From NCBI GenBank assembly GCA_038040385.1, contig JBBPII010000017.1, forward strand, positions 79,633-143,632: a stretch of 64,000 nucleotides of DNA, read 5' to 3'. This stretch comes from Gilichinskyi gelida. Lineage in GTDB: Bacteria; Acidobacteriota; Thermoanaerobaculia; Gp7-AA8. Each line of letters starts with the position of its first letter. Position 1 is the stretch's first letter. A program made the position numbers and the translations under genes. The notes under the pieces were generated by a model. It saw only the letters and a program-made list of their open reading frames with translations. It ran no database searches and was not told the DNA's origin. Positions 51,956 to 60,582 of this stretch are shown here, piece by piece.

Positions 51956-52993
51956 CTAGAGGAAAAACAGGCGTTTGAGGAACCCGGGCTTCGGCGCCGG
52001 CGGTTGCTCGTCGGCCTTCGCCTCGGCGTCTGGTGGAGCGGCGGGCTTCAGCGCGCCGTCCCCGTCGGCCTCGGCAGGCAGCTCCGGCAGCGGCTCCTTC
52101 ATGGCCGGGATCTTCGCCGTCGTCTTCTGCGTCTGATCGACGATCTCGTCGCGGACGGTCTCGTCGTACGGCGAGTCGGCGAGAGTCTCGTCGCCGACCT
52201 CCTCGGCGCGGACGATCCGCGCAACCATCACCGTCACGTTGTCCGGCGCGCCGCGCTCGAGAGCCATCTTCACGTACTGGTCCGCGGCCTCGTCGAGCGG
52301 CAGGCCGGCGATTTCCTTGATCTCCGCCTCTTTCACCACGCCGTGCAAGCCGTCGCTGCAAAGGATGAAGACGTCGCCGACCTGCAGATCGAACGGCCCG
52401 CGGACGTCGATCTCCACCTCTTCGGAGACGCCCATCGAACGCTGCAGGACGTTGCGGCGCGGATGGTTCTCCGCTTCCTTCGTGGTCAGCAGCCCCTCGC
52501 GCACCATCGAGGCGACGAGCGAATGGTCCTCGGTCAACTGCTCGATCTCGCCGCCGCGCACGCGATAGATTCGCGAGTCGCCGACGTGCGCGAACCAGGC
52601 GCGATCGTTCCTGAGCACCAGCGCCGAGGTCGTCGTCCCCATGCCCCGCAGATCGGCGTTCGACTGCGCCTCGGAGTGGATGCGCGCGTTGGCCCGCGTG
52701 AGCGCGTCGCGCAGCGCCGCCGCCGGATCGCCCGTCTCGCTGTCGAGGTACTGGCGCTTGACCACCTCGGTCGCCAACCGCGACGCCGTGGCGCCGCCGC
52801 GATGACCGCCCATGCCGTCGGCGACGATCAGCAGGCGGCCGCCGGGATGGCTGCTGCGCTCCTCGCGCGAGGTGGTGAACGCGGCGAAGTCCTGATTCTC
52901 CGAACGGACCAGTCCCACGTCGGTGCGGAGAACCACCAGCGCGGCGAGGCGCGGGGTCGAAACGGCCGTTTCTGCCGTGGCTGAGTCGCTCAT
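51956..52993 (-). CDS. PP2C-type Ser/Thr protein phosphatase (Stp)
   Basis: Mn/Mg-dependent phosphatase of about 345 residues opposing the neighbouring kinases. Motifs: DVGLVRSENQDF, RLLIVADGMGGHRGGATASRLA, LRGMGTTTSALVL, AHVGDSRIYRVRGGEIEQLTEDHSLV, VFILCSDGLHGVV, GAPDNVTVMVARI. The Pro/Ala/Glu-rich C-terminal tail of about 95 residues ends in KRLFFL. ATG 52993 chosen as it starts just before the domain. It is first gene of the six-gene minus-strand operon and faces the FHA-GAF-cyclase gene. Confidence 0.93.
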   Translation of the reverse strand: MSDSATAETAVSTPRLAALVVLRTDVGLVRSENQDFAAFTTSREERSSHPGGRLLIVADGMGGHRGGATASRLATEVVKRQYLDSETGDPAAALRDALTRANARIHSEAQSNADLRGMGTTTSALVLRNDRAWFAHVGDSRIYRVRGGEIEQLTEDHSLVASMVREGLLTTKEAENHPRRNVLQRSMGVSEEVEIDVRGPFDLQVGDVFILCSDGLHGVVKEAEIKEIAGLPLDEAADQYVKMALERGAPDNVTVMVARIVRAEEVGDETLADSPYDETVRDEIVDQTQKTTAKIPAMKEPLPELPAEADGDGALKPAAPPDAEAKADEQPPAPKPGFLKRLFFL

Positions 52994-53059
52994 CGGTGTC
53001 GAATGGGACGGCCCGCGATTATACAGGTTATCGGCGGGCGTCCTGGCGCGCGACATCGC

Positions 53060-53065
53060 TATAAT
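53060..53065 (+). promoter_or_regulatory. Consensus -10 box of the FHA-cyclase gene
   Basis: Perfect TATAAT 11 bases before ATG 53077, giving a predicted leader of about five bases and no ribosome site; no clear -35 box. Confidence 0.5.
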
Positions 53066-53076
53066 CGGCCGTTCTC

Positions 53077-54759
53077 ATGGAGCAACTCCAGGTCCATTAC
53101 GTCGATCTCGGCGTGCCGAGAATCAGCGATCTCAAAGGCGATCTCTCCGTCGGCCGGACGGAAGGAAACGACATCGTCCTGAACCACCCCTCCGTCTCGC
53201 GCAAGCACGCGAAATTCGAGATCCGCGACGACAAATGGTGGCTCGTCGACCTCAAGTCGACCAACGGAGTGAAGGTCAACGGCAATCTCGTCACCGAGGC
53301 GCAGGTCGTCGCCGGCGACAAGCTCTCGATCGGCTCCGTGCTCCTGGAGCTGAAGGCGCTGCCGTCGGTCAACTTCAGCTCGGAGTCGATGTTCGACAAC
53401 CCGTCGGGCACCGTCATCCGCCGCATCTCCGACTTCAACTCCGAATTCGGCCTGGACGTGGCCGAGGCGCTCGACAAGTCGCCCGCACCGCGACGGCCTC
53501 CCTCGGAGCCCGGAACGCGCAAGCCGGAGCCGGCGGCGTCGCGCGAGAAGATCTTCCAGGTCCTGGTCCAGGTGGCCAAGGTGCTGCTGGAGACCGAGGA
53601 GCTCAACGACGTCCTCAACACCGTCATGGAGATCATCTTCAAGTACCTGCCGGTCGAGCGCGGGCTGATCATCCTCTTCGACGACGACGGCAATCCGGTG
53701 CCGAAGCTCACCAAGTTCCGCGAAGGCGCCGACGCGCAGGACATCCCCATCTCGCGAACCATCCTCAACATGGTGGCGCAGCAGCAGGTGGCGCTCATGA
53801 CCTCCAACGCGCTGGAGGACGCGCGCCTCCTCGGCGGCAAGTCGATCGCCATCCACGGCATCCGCTCGGCGATGTGCGTGCCGCTGTGGAACCGCGGGCG
53901 CGTCATCGGCGCGGTGCAGGTCGATTCCCCGATCCACATCGGCAGCTACAGCGAGGAAGACCTCGACCTGCTGACGGCGCTGGCGAATTTTTCCGCCGTG
54001 GCCATCGAGCGCGCGCAGATGACGGAGAAGATCGAGGTGGAGCGCCGCATCCGGGTGCGCATGGAGCGCTATCACTCGCCCGCGGTGGTCGACGAGATCG
54101 TCAAGGGCTCCCTCCGCGGCGCGGCGACCGACGAGCGCGAGATCCGCGCCGCCGAGGTGTCGATCCTCTTCGCCGACATCTCCGGATTCACCACCGTCTC
54201 CGAGACGCAGAAACCGGAGGAAGTGGCCGAGTTCCTCTCGCACTTCTTCTCCTGCGCCGTGGAGTCGATCTTCGCCTACGGCGGCACGCTCGATAAATTC
54301 ATCGGCGACGCGGTGATGGCGTTCTTCGGCGCGCCGCTGCCGCAGGAAGACCACGCCGACCGCGCCGTGCTCACCGGCCTGATGCTGCAGCGCCTGGTCG
54401 GCGAGTGGAACGACGAGCGCGAGAAGCTGCAACTTCCGCTGGTCAAGGTGCGCGTCGGCATCAACAGCGGCCCCGCGGTGGTCGGCAATGTGGGGACCGA
54501 GAAACGCGTCGACTACACGGTGCTCGGCAGCGCGGTGAACATCGCCTCCCGCCTCGAGAGCGGCGTGGCCAAGCCAGGGCAGGTGGTGATCTCCCAGAAC
54601 ACGCTCGACCGCGTGATGGGCAGCTTCGAGACCGAGTCCCTCGGCGAGTTCGCCCTCAAAGGCCTCCAGCAGAAGATGCCCGTATTCGCCGTCACCGGCA
54701 CGAACGCCGGGATGCCGGCGGCCACGCCGCAGGCGATGCAGGCGACGACGACGCGGTAG
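53077..54759 (+). CDS. FHA-GAF-class III adenylate/guanylate cyclase
   Basis: A 560-residue soluble signalling enzyme. FHA domain at residues about 20-95 (LSVGRTEGNDIVLNHPSVSRKHAKFEI, STNGVKVN), a GAF domain at about 170-330 (LLETEELNDVLNTVMEII...GIRSAMCVPLW), and a class III nucleotide cyclase domain. The last has VSILFADISGFTTVSE and FIGDAVMAFFGAP (two metal Asp), DKF (substrate Lys) and DYTVLGSAVNIASRLE (Asn/Arg transition state). The Lys/Asp-type specificity residues suggest adenylate cyclase. It reads phosphothreonine via FHA and could link the kinase operon opposite to cyclic nucleotide output. Confidence 0.94.
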   Translation: MEQLQVHYVDLGVPRISDLKGDLSVGRTEGNDIVLNHPSVSRKHAKFEIRDDKWWLVDLKSTNGVKVNGNLVTEAQVVAGDKLSIGSVLLELKALPSVNFSSESMFDNPSGTVIRRISDFNSEFGLDVAEALDKSPAPRRPPSEPGTRKPEPAASREKIFQVLVQVAKVLLETEELNDVLNTVMEIIFKYLPVERGLIILFDDDGNPVPKLTKFREGADAQDIPISRTILNMVAQQQVALMTSNALEDARLLGGKSIAIHGIRSAMCVPLWNRGRVIGAVQVDSPIHIGSYSEEDLDLLTALANFSAVAIERAQMTEKIEVERRIRVRMERYHSPAVVDEIVKGSLRGAATDEREIRAAEVSILFADISGFTTVSETQKPEEVAEFLSHFFSCAVESIFAYGGTLDKFIGDAVMAFFGAPLPQEDHADRAVLTGLMLQRLVGEWNDEREKLQLPLVKVRVGINSGPAVVGNVGTEKRVDYTVLGSAVNIASRLESGVAKPGQVVISQNTLDRVMGSFETESLGEFALKGLQQKMPVFAVTGTNAGMPAATPQAMQATTTR

Positions 54760-54830
54760 GTTCGCTGTTGACAGTTGGCCGTTGGCCGTTGGCCGAGCCT
54801 CGGTCAACAGCCATCTGCCAACAGCGAACC
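54759..54830. repeat. Periodic-arm hairpin after the cyclase gene
   Basis: Terminal arms GGTTCGCTGTTG (54759-54770) and CAACAGCGAACC (54819-54830) match perfectly. The interior left side carries three GTTGGCC units, the same unit as in the heptosyltransferase gene. It sits between the cyclase stop and lepB and may act as a terminator. Confidence 0.8.
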
Positions 54831-54869
54831 CCGAAATTGCCGCGATAGCCCGTCGCGTTTCCCCTACCC

Positions 54870-55313
54870 GTGAGAACCGCGCGACTCCTGATCATGCCGC
54901 TGGCCATCGCGCTGGCGCTCGGCTTCGCGGCGCGAACTGCCGTGCACATCTACTCCATCCCTTCGGCGTCGATGGAACCGACGCTGCTGGCGGGCGATCA
55001 CATCGTGGTCACGCCGTATCACGGCGCGCCGAAGCGCGGCGACGTCATCGTCTTCCACCCGCCCGCCTCCTCGGGCGAGTTGATGGTCAAGCGCATCGCC
55101 GGCACGCCGGGCGACGCGGTCGAGGCGGGCGCGGGACGGGTGGTCGTCGTGCCGGCAGGCTGCTATTTCGTGGTGGGCGACAACCGCCAGGACTCGTACG
55201 ACAGCCGCAATTGGGGCGTGCTGCGGAGCGACCTTATCGTCGGCCGCGCGCGGCTGGTGCTCTGGTCTTCGGTCGCCGCGACGCACGACCGCCTCTTCCG
55301 CCCCATTCGATAG
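54870..55313 (+). CDS. lepB: Signal peptidase I (short form)
   Basis: Membrane serine protease cleaving signal peptides of exported proteins. The 147-residue protein has one N-terminal anchor (LLIMPLAIALALGFAART), the catalytic Ser in YSIPSASMEPTL, the Lys in MVKRIAGTPGD, and the C-terminal box VVGDNRQDSYDSRNWG. It is much shorter than E. coli LepB and lacks the second helix and the insertion domain, like Gram-positive types. GTG 54870 starts the family region. Confidence 0.93.
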   Translation: MRTARLLIMPLAIALALGFAARTAVHIYSIPSASMEPTLLAGDHIVVTPYHGAPKRGDVIVFHPPASSGELMVKRIAGTPGDAVEAGAGRVVVVPAGCYFVVGDNRQDSYDSRNWGVLRSDLIVGRARLVLWSSVAATHDRLFRPIR

Positions 55314-55344
55314 CTTTATACTCAGTCGCTACGGAGGTCGTCGT

Positions 55345-55707
55345 ATGCGTTCGAGGCGTTGGCAGCGAGGCGAGGGACAGCTCGGATGTCTGGTTGGTCT
55401 GATCATCCTGGCCATCGCCATCTTCGTGGCCTGGAAGATGATCCCGGTCAAGGTGAGGGCGGCTGAGCTGAGGGGGACGGTCGTCGACGAGGCGAAGTCC
55501 GCCGGCACGCACAACGACCAAAAGATCCGCGACATCATTCTCAACAAGGCGATGGAGAACAAGCTCCCGGTGGGCGAGGACAACATCAAGATTTCCCGCG
55601 CACACAGCGAGATCACCGTCGACGTCGACTACGTCGTCCCCATCGAGTTCCCCGGCTTCACCTACAAGTGGCACCTGCACCACCACGCACAGAATCCGAT
55701 CTTCTGA
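55345..55707 (+). CDS. Single-pass membrane protein, DUF4845-like
   Basis: A 120-residue protein: basic, short N-terminus (MRSRRWQRGEGQLGC), one helix (LVGLIILAIAIFVAWKMIPV), and a small extracytoplasmic domain ending in GFTYKWHLHHHAQNPIF. The layout resembles DUF4845 or minor pseudopilin-like proteins, which are often found next to signal peptidase genes, as here. Similarity is weak. ATG 55345 follows a GGAGG ribosome site and a TATACT box. Confidence 0.65.
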   Translation: MRSRRWQRGEGQLGCLVGLIILAIAIFVAWKMIPVKVRAAELRGTVVDEAKSAGTHNDQKIRDIILNKAMENKLPVGEDNIKISRAHSEITVDVDYVVPIEFPGFTYKWHLHHHAQNPIF

Positions 55708-55716
55708 GGAGTCCCC

Positions 55717-55926
55717 ATGAGCGTCACCATCACCATTCGCGAGAACGGGCCGTACGTCGTCGACGGGGAGTTCAAGCTCGTCGACGCCGCCGGCAACGAA
55801 GTGCCGCTCAAAAAGAGGGCGCTCTGCCGCTGCGGCGGCTCGACCACCAAGCCGTTCTGCGACGGCACGCACTCCAGGATCGGCTTTCAGGGCGCCAGCG
55901 AGGCCGTCGAGCAGTCGGAGAAGTAG
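55717..55926 (+). CDS. CDGSH iron-sulfur domain protein
   Basis: A 69-residue protein binding a [2Fe-2S] cluster through three Cys and one His: CRCGGSTTKPFCDGTHSRIGF. The N-terminal half (ITIRENGPYVVDGEFKLVDAAG) is the usual MitoNEET-type lead-in of bacterial CDGSH proteins. The redox role is unknown. It is preceded by GAGGAG seven bases before ATG 55717. Confidence 0.92.
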   Translation: MSVTITIRENGPYVVDGEFKLVDAAGNEVPLKKRALCRCGGSTTKPFCDGTHSRIGFQGASEAVEQSEK

Positions 55927-56098
55927 CCCGGGTCGTCGTCCAGCTCGAAGACAACCGCCTCCCACCCGGTAAGCACCGGCCGCTCACTCTCCTCGCCGCT
56001 TTCAACGATGAAATCGCATTCCATGGGCAGGGACGAAGATCAAGGGGCGGGCCGAAGGGCGGTGCGAAGGGACTCAATCAGTTACGAGGGAGAGGCCG
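55927..56098. other. 172-base region with no supported gene
   Basis: Lies between the convergent CDGSH gene and the gene at 56099. No T-tracted terminator or REP element is seen. A 46-codon ORF on the minus strand (56024 to 55887, starting MECDFIVESGEE) crosses it and the CDGSH 3' end, but I cannot support it as a gene. Confidence 0.4.
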
Positions 56099-56416
56099 TC
56101 AAAATCTATTGACAGGGCCGCGCTCCAGCTCCGACGATTCCTGCGTCCTGATGGCTTCCGCGCCGCGCTGCACGAAGACGATGTACAGCCGGCCGTCGAT
56201 CCACGCGGTGGCGGTGGCCTTGTCGCCGGCGAAGGAACTGACGGTGCCGAGGAGGCGGCCGGCTTCGTTGGTGACGAATGCGGCGGCGGCGGCGGGGGCA
56301 TCGCGCGCCGCGACAAAGTACGGCGTCTTGTCGTGCTGCTGCTCGCTCTCGCCTTCGACGCTAGTCAGGTACGTCCGATCAACCTTGTAGTACACGCGCT
56401 TGGGCCACGCATGCAA
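56099..56416 (-). CDS. Hypothetical small protein
   Basis: A 105-residue frame with only weak starts: TTG 56416, or GTG 56395 (VYYKVDRTYLTS). The middle contains FVTNEAGRLLGTVSSFAGDKATATAWIDGRLYIVFV, which looks like a small beta barrel. I do not recognise it. Codon use matches neighbours, which supports coding. It follows mtgA with 19 bases between, on the same strand. Confidence 0.5.
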   Translation of the reverse strand: MHAWPKRVYYKVDRTYLTSVEGESEQQHDKTPYFVAARDAPAAAAAFVTNEAGRLLGTVSSFAGDKATATAWIDGRLYIVFVQRGAEAIRTQESSELERGPVNRF

Positions 56417-56435
56417 ATATCAAGCGCAAAATGAC

Positions 56436-57329
56436 TTATGTTGTGGTTGTGCTCGCTGGGGGTGGTTCCGGCTCGGTCGTCGTCGTCTCCTCGGGCGGCG
56501 GGACGGCCGGCGACGCCGTGTCGGTCAGCGGCGTCTGCTCGAGCGCCGTGTCGGTCGTTTCCGTCGTTTCGGCGGCCGGCGGCGCGGTGGTGGTCGCGGG
56601 CGGTGGCGCGTCCGGCTTCTTTGCCGTAAGCACTTCCTGCTCCGCGACATAGCCCCAACGCCGCATGCGCGAGAGGATCATCCGCTGGCGCGAGCGCAAG
56701 CGCTTGTTCGGCGCGCCGGGACTCATGACTCGCGGATTCGGGAGGCAACCCGCTAGTAGTGCCGCTTCCGACGGTGATAGTGATGCTGCCGATTTTCGGA
56801 AGTAATGCTCCGCGGCGGCCTGCGCGCCGTACGTGCGCTCCCCCATCTCCACCACGTTCAGATACAGCTCGAGGATCCGCTTCTTCGAGAGGTGATTCTC
56901 CAGCGAGCGGGCGATGAAGTACTCCTTCGCCTTCCGCAACGGGTTGCGCGACGGCGAGAGATAGAGATTCTTCGCCAGCTGCTGGGTGATGGTGGAGCCG
57001 CCGTGCGTGATCTTCCGGCGCTTCCAGTCGCGCTCGAGCGCCTCGCGCATGGCGTTCACGTCGACGCCCTCGTGCTCGTAAAAGTCGTTGTCCTCGGCGA
57101 CCAGCACGGCGCGCCGCAGGTAGGGCGAGATGTTCCCGTACGAGGTCCAGCGATACTCGATCTGATCGCTTTTGCCTTGCGCGCGCAACTCAGCCTTGCG
57201 CCGCTCCATGAACGCGGTGGTCGTCGGCGCTTTCGTGGCCAGCTCGCCGACGTCGGGGAAGGTGATCCACTCCCAGGCGACGAAAACGACCACGGCGGCG
57301 GCGATGACCAGGAGGAGTTTACGAATCAC
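56436..57329 (-). CDS. mtgA: Monofunctional peptidoglycan glycosyltransferase MtgA with Thr/Pro-rich tail
   Basis: Polymerises lipid II glycan strands at the outer face of the membrane. About 297 residues: N-terminal anchor (LLLVIAAAVVVFVAWEWI), GT51 domain with VLVAEDNDFYEHEGVDV, KITHGGSTITQQLAKNLYLS, RKAKEYFIARSLENHLSKKRILELYLN and GERTYGAQAAAEHYF. It ends in an unusual disordered tail (about 55 residues, PPATTTAPPAAETTETTDT...PPASTTTT). GTG 57329 places the start at the anchor and is 24 bases from the divergent gene. Confidence 0.92.
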   Translation of the reverse strand: MIRKLLLVIAAAVVVFVAWEWITFPDVGELATKAPTTTAFMERRKAELRAQGKSDQIEYRWTSYGNISPYLRRAVLVAEDNDFYEHEGVDVNAMREALERDWKRRKITHGGSTITQQLAKNLYLSPSRNPLRKAKEYFIARSLENHLSKKRILELYLNVVEMGERTYGAQAAAEHYFRKSAASLSPSEAALLAGCLPNPRVMSPGAPNKRLRSRQRMILSRMRRWGYVAEQEVLTAKKPDAPPPATTTAPPAAETTETTDTALEQTPLTDTASPAVPPPEETTTTEPEPPPASTTTT

Positions 57330-57353
57330 GGCGGCGATTCTAAGATGTTCGCC

Positions 57354-57935
57354 ATGCGACGCACTGTTTTCGCCGTCGTCCTGCTCGCCGCGGCGACGGC
57401 AACCGCCATCAACACCGATTCGCACCCCATCCGCATCGCGATGCTCGCGGCGCCCGACAACTGGGCCGATCGCCGCGACGGGCAGACCGCGGACCTGGTG
57501 CGCAATCAACTCCGCGGCGAGCTTCGCGAGCTGGGTTACGACGCGTTCATCACCGGCGACCGGGTGGCCGACCTTGGCGACGAGGGCACCGCGCAGGCGG
57601 ACTACTACCTCGACGTCGCCGGCGCGGCGGGCGGTTATCCGGTCGGCGCCGTCGGATTCCCCGTGGGCCGCCACGCCGGCGCGGAGATCGGCATCATCGT
57701 CAGCCGCGTGGCGGCGAGCGTCAACGTCTACGACGGCCGGACGCTCGACCTGATCCACACCATCGATCTGCAGAAGCGCAAGACCTCGGTCGCGCCGACC
57801 GCCATCGGCATCGGCGGGCGGTGGTTCTGGGCCGCGCTCGCGCTGCCGATCGTGGAGTGGTCGCAGTACCGCGCCGGGGTGCGGGCGGTGGCGCATGACG
57901 CCGCGCTGCAGCTCGACGAGGCGCTGCGGCATTGA
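57354..57935 (+). CDS. Exported protein of unknown function
   Basis: A 193-residue protein with a signal peptide (MRRTVFAVVLLAAATATA). The mature domain (IRIAMLAAPDNWADRRDG...QLRGELRELGYDAFITGDRVADLG...ADYYLDVAGAAGG) resembles a lipid-modified GNA1162/DUF4136-like periplasmic fold, but not strongly. It is Gly-rich in the middle. TAAGAT ends seven bases before ATG 57354, whereas ATG 57345 overlaps the box, so 57354 is used. The stop overlaps the cutA TTG. Confidence 0.65.
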   Translation: MRRTVFAVVLLAAATATAINTDSHPIRIAMLAAPDNWADRRDGQTADLVRNQLRGELRELGYDAFITGDRVADLGDEGTAQADYYLDVAGAAGGYPVGAVGFPVGRHAGAEIGIIVSRVAASVNVYDGRTLDLIHTIDLQKRKTSVAPTAIGIGGRWFWAALALPIVEWSQYRAGVRAVAHDAALQLDEALRH

Positions 57936-58246
57936 CGCCGGTCATCGTTCTGACCACCGTCGGCGCGGCGTTCGACGTCGCCGCGCTGGCGCGCGAGCTG
58001 GTCGAGCAGCGCCTCGCCGCGTGCGTGAACGTCATCCCGCAGATCCAGTCGGTCTATCGATGGCAGGGGCGCATCGAGAGCGATGCCGAACAACTGCTGC
58101 TCATCAAGACCGTCGACGAACGCGTCGACGCGCTCCAGTCGGCGCTCATGGCCCGGCACCCGTACGAGGTGCCGGAATTCGTCGTGATCAAGACGGACGA
58201 GGTGCGCGGGCCTTGGCGCGAATGGCTGATCGACTCAGTGCGATGA
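57932..58246 (+). CDS. cutA: CutA-type divalent-cation tolerance protein
   Basis: Small trimeric PII-like protein (104 residues) linked to metal tolerance and nucleotide or ligand binding. Characteristic stretches: IVLTTVGAAFDVAALARELVEQRLAACVNV, YRWQGRIESDAEQLLLIKT, HPYEVPEFVVI. TTG start at 57932, overlapping the previous stop. Its last 59 bases overlap the 3' end of the opposing YfhO-like gene. Confidence 0.93.
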   Translation: MTPVIVLTTVGAAFDVAALARELVEQRLAACVNVIPQIQSVYRWQGRIESDAEQLLLIKTVDERVDALQSALMARHPYEVPEFVVIKTDEVRGPWREWLIDSVR

Positions 58247-60554
58247 CGACGAGAAGTGCCAGCGTGGCGAAACTGATGGCGCGCCCGCGGGTGAACGAGT
58301 CGGGAAGGTAGATCAGCCGGATGTGGTGCCGTCCGGCGGGGACGAAGAGTCCGAGGAAGGCGTGGTTGGCGTACTTCGTCTCCACGCGCCGGCCGTCGAT
58401 GTAGGCGCGCCATCCCTTCCACGCCGTCTGCGAGATGACGATCCAGCCGTCGGCGTCCATCGTCGCGTCCATCTCCAGACCGAGCTTCGCGCGGCGCGTG
58501 CTCACCCGCCCGGGGCCGTTGGAGATCTCGTGCGGCGGGTACTCGCGCGCCTCGATCCACGCCATGCCGGCGAAGTCCGTGGCATTGAACATCGCCTCCA
58601 GGATCGGCGTGCTGCTCGGCTCGTAGCGAATGCGCGGCGGCACGAACGCGCGCGGCAGCGCGTCGGCGTTCTCGAACAGCTTGCCGCCCTTGTCCTCCAC
58701 CACCAGCTTCCACGGATGCGGCGGCAGCGTGTCCGGCGGCGCGAAGAGATAGCGGATGTTGAGGAAGGACAAGAACGGCCTTTGGAGATCGCCGATGGCG
58801 TTGAACGACACCGGCTGCGCCACGCACCACGCGGGATAGGTGGCCGCAAGGCGAGCGTTGGTCATGGCCTCATAGCCGCGCACGTCCTCCATGCCGTAGA
58901 GCGCGGCGGTGTCGGGGATGAGAGCGAAGTGCGCCCCGGCGATGCGGAACGGCTCGGCGCTGTTCTTCGGCACGGCGCGAATGATCGGGATCTCCGGGTA
59001 GAACACGCGCTGCGGCAGCGACGGATAGATGCCGCCGTCTTCGACGACGCGTTGCGCGAGGAGAAGTCCGAGGATGGTGAGGATGGAGGCGCGCGGAGCC
59101 GCGCGCGCGGCGAGCAGGACGAAGATCACCAGCAGCGGCACGAGCTCGGCCAGGACGTTGACGCGGATGAGACTCGCCGGCAGGCCGAGCGTCAATTGTC
59201 CCGGCGAGACGATGGCAGCGGCGATTCCGAGCGCCGCGGCGACGGCGATGACCACCGCCGCAGCGGTCCGTGGCGCGGTAAACGCTTCCTCCACGCCGAT
59301 CGCCGCGAGAATCGAGAGAAAGAACGCGGCCGCGTAGACGAAACGGTGGTTGAGCGCGATGTCGAACAGCGGCAGCGCGTGCAGGATGCGCGAGACCGGC
59401 AACGCCTCCGCCCCCGCCCACGCGCAGACCACGGCGAGCGCGAAAAAGAACCACGTCTCGCGGCGCCGTGGAGCGACGAGCGGCGCCACGAGCGCCAGGG
59501 CGAGGATCACGCTCCCCACGCGCGCGGTGTCGGGATCCCATTCGCGCGAGATGGCGTCGTCGTGCCACGGCTGCCCGCCGTAGAACGGCAGGAACATGCT
59601 GCCCAGGCGACGCTTGGTGACCTCCGGCATCGGCGGGTAGCGCGTGTGCGCGTAGATGCCGGTGCGCAACTCGTGCTCCACGGTCTGCGGCGCCGCCTGC
59701 AGGAACGGGAGGAGGAAGATCGCGGTGAGGCCGAAGGCGATCGCGCCGGAGAGCAAGGCAATGGCAATCGCGCGCATGACGCGCGTTCGCGTCGACGCCA
59801 ATTCGAAGATGCCGTACACGCCGCCGAGCGCCACGACGTGCAGCAGCGTTTCCGGGTGGCCGGAGAAGATCTCCAGCACGAAGGCGATGATCATCACCGC
59901 CGCGCTCTTCACCGAGGTCTCGCGCACCACCAGTCGGGCCGCGAAGAGAATCAACGGCAGGAGCGCCCACGCTCGCGCGATGGGCCATCCGACGAAGAAG
60001 GCCATCACGGCGCAGTACATCCACCCGGCGGCGCCGATGAGCGCGGCGACCTCGCGGCAGGCGAGCGCGCGGGCGAAAGCGAAGGCGCCAAAGCCGGCGA
60101 GGAAGAAGGTCATCACCGCCGCGAAGGTGAGACTCGGCGCCAGCGGGATGAGCAGCGACAGCAGATTGAATGGATCGTACGGCGCGGGCTGCGCGGCGCC
60201 GGCGAGGATGTCGCCGCAGAGCATGAACGGATTGAGCAACGGCCACTCGCCGTGCCTCCACGCCCATCGCACCGCCGCCCGCCACGGGATCTGCTGCTGA
60301 TAGAGGTCCGTCAGCGTGCCGTTGTGCGCGACGGGGCCGAGGCCGAAGTCGGGGCGAAACGCGAGCAGCGGCTCGGACATGAACGGCAGATCGACCGGCG
60401 CGTAGATGCGCCCGGTCAGCAGCGCCCGGCCGGTGAAGCAGAGCGGCAGGAGGAGGAGCGCCAGCGCCGCGGCGCGCGTGACCGGCTGCACCCAGCGGTC
60501 CCACGCCCAGAGGATCGCGCAGACGACGACCAGGTAGAGCAACAGTGCGGACAA
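58188..60554 (-). CDS. YfhO-family polytopic membrane protein
   Basis: A 788-residue protein with about 12-13 hydrophobic helices in the first 510 residues and a soluble C-terminal part (EPFRIAGAHFALIPDTAALYGMEDVRGYEAM; later GWIVISQTAWKGWRAYIDGR), then a last helix. YfhO family proteins resemble GT-C glycosyltransferases and some glycosylate lipoteichoic acids or lipids. The PFMSEPLLAFRPDFGL/DLYQQQIPWR loop is typical. The start is TTG 60554; an earlier or later start is possible. The product's sugar is unknown. Confidence 0.85.
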   Translation of the reverse strand: MSALLLYLVVVCAILWAWDRWVQPVTRAAALALLLLPLCFTGRALLTGRIYAPVDLPFMSEPLLAFRPDFGLGPVAHNGTLTDLYQQQIPWRAAVRWAWRHGEWPLLNPFMLCGDILAGAAQPAPYDPFNLLSLLIPLAPSLTFAAVMTFFLAGFGAFAFARALACREVAALIGAAGWMYCAVMAFFVGWPIARAWALLPLILFAARLVVRETSVKSAAVMIIAFVLEIFSGHPETLLHVVALGGVYGIFELASTRTRVMRAIAIALLSGAIAFGLTAIFLLPFLQAAPQTVEHELRTGIYAHTRYPPMPEVTKRRLGSMFLPFYGGQPWHDDAISREWDPDTARVGSVILALALVAPLVAPRRRETWFFFALAVVCAWAGAEALPVSRILHALPLFDIALNHRFVYAAAFFLSILAAIGVEEAFTAPRTAAAVVIAVAAALGIAAAIVSPGQLTLGLPASLIRVNVLAELVPLLVIFVLLAARAAPRASILTILGLLLAQRVVEDGGIYPSLPQRVFYPEIPIIRAVPKNSAEPFRIAGAHFALIPDTAALYGMEDVRGYEAMTNARLAATYPAWCVAQPVSFNAIGDLQRPFLSFLNIRYLFAPPDTLPPHPWKLVVEDKGGKLFENADALPRAFVPPRIRYEPSSTPILEAMFNATDFAGMAWIEAREYPPHEISNGPGRVSTRRAKLGLEMDATMDADGWIVISQTAWKGWRAYIDGRRVETKYANHAFLGLFVPAGRHHIRLIYLPDSFTRGRAISFATLALLVVIALSRSAIRAKARAPRPS

Positions 60555-60569
60555 GCGGGGCGGATTCTA

Positions 60570-60575
60570 TAGAAT
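60570..60575 (+). promoter_or_regulatory. -10 box of the sulfite-oxidase-type gene
   Basis: TAGAAT ends seven bases before the GTG at 60583, the same spacing seen upstream of several other genes here, implying a leaderless transcript. Confidence 0.45.
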
Positions 60576-60582
60576 CGCTCGC

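Noticed and set aside
55887..56024. 46-codon minus-strand ORF starting MECDFIVESGEE
   Set aside because: Overlaps the CDGSH 3' end, no ribosome site or promoter, no recognisable family; kept only as a note in the gap entry.
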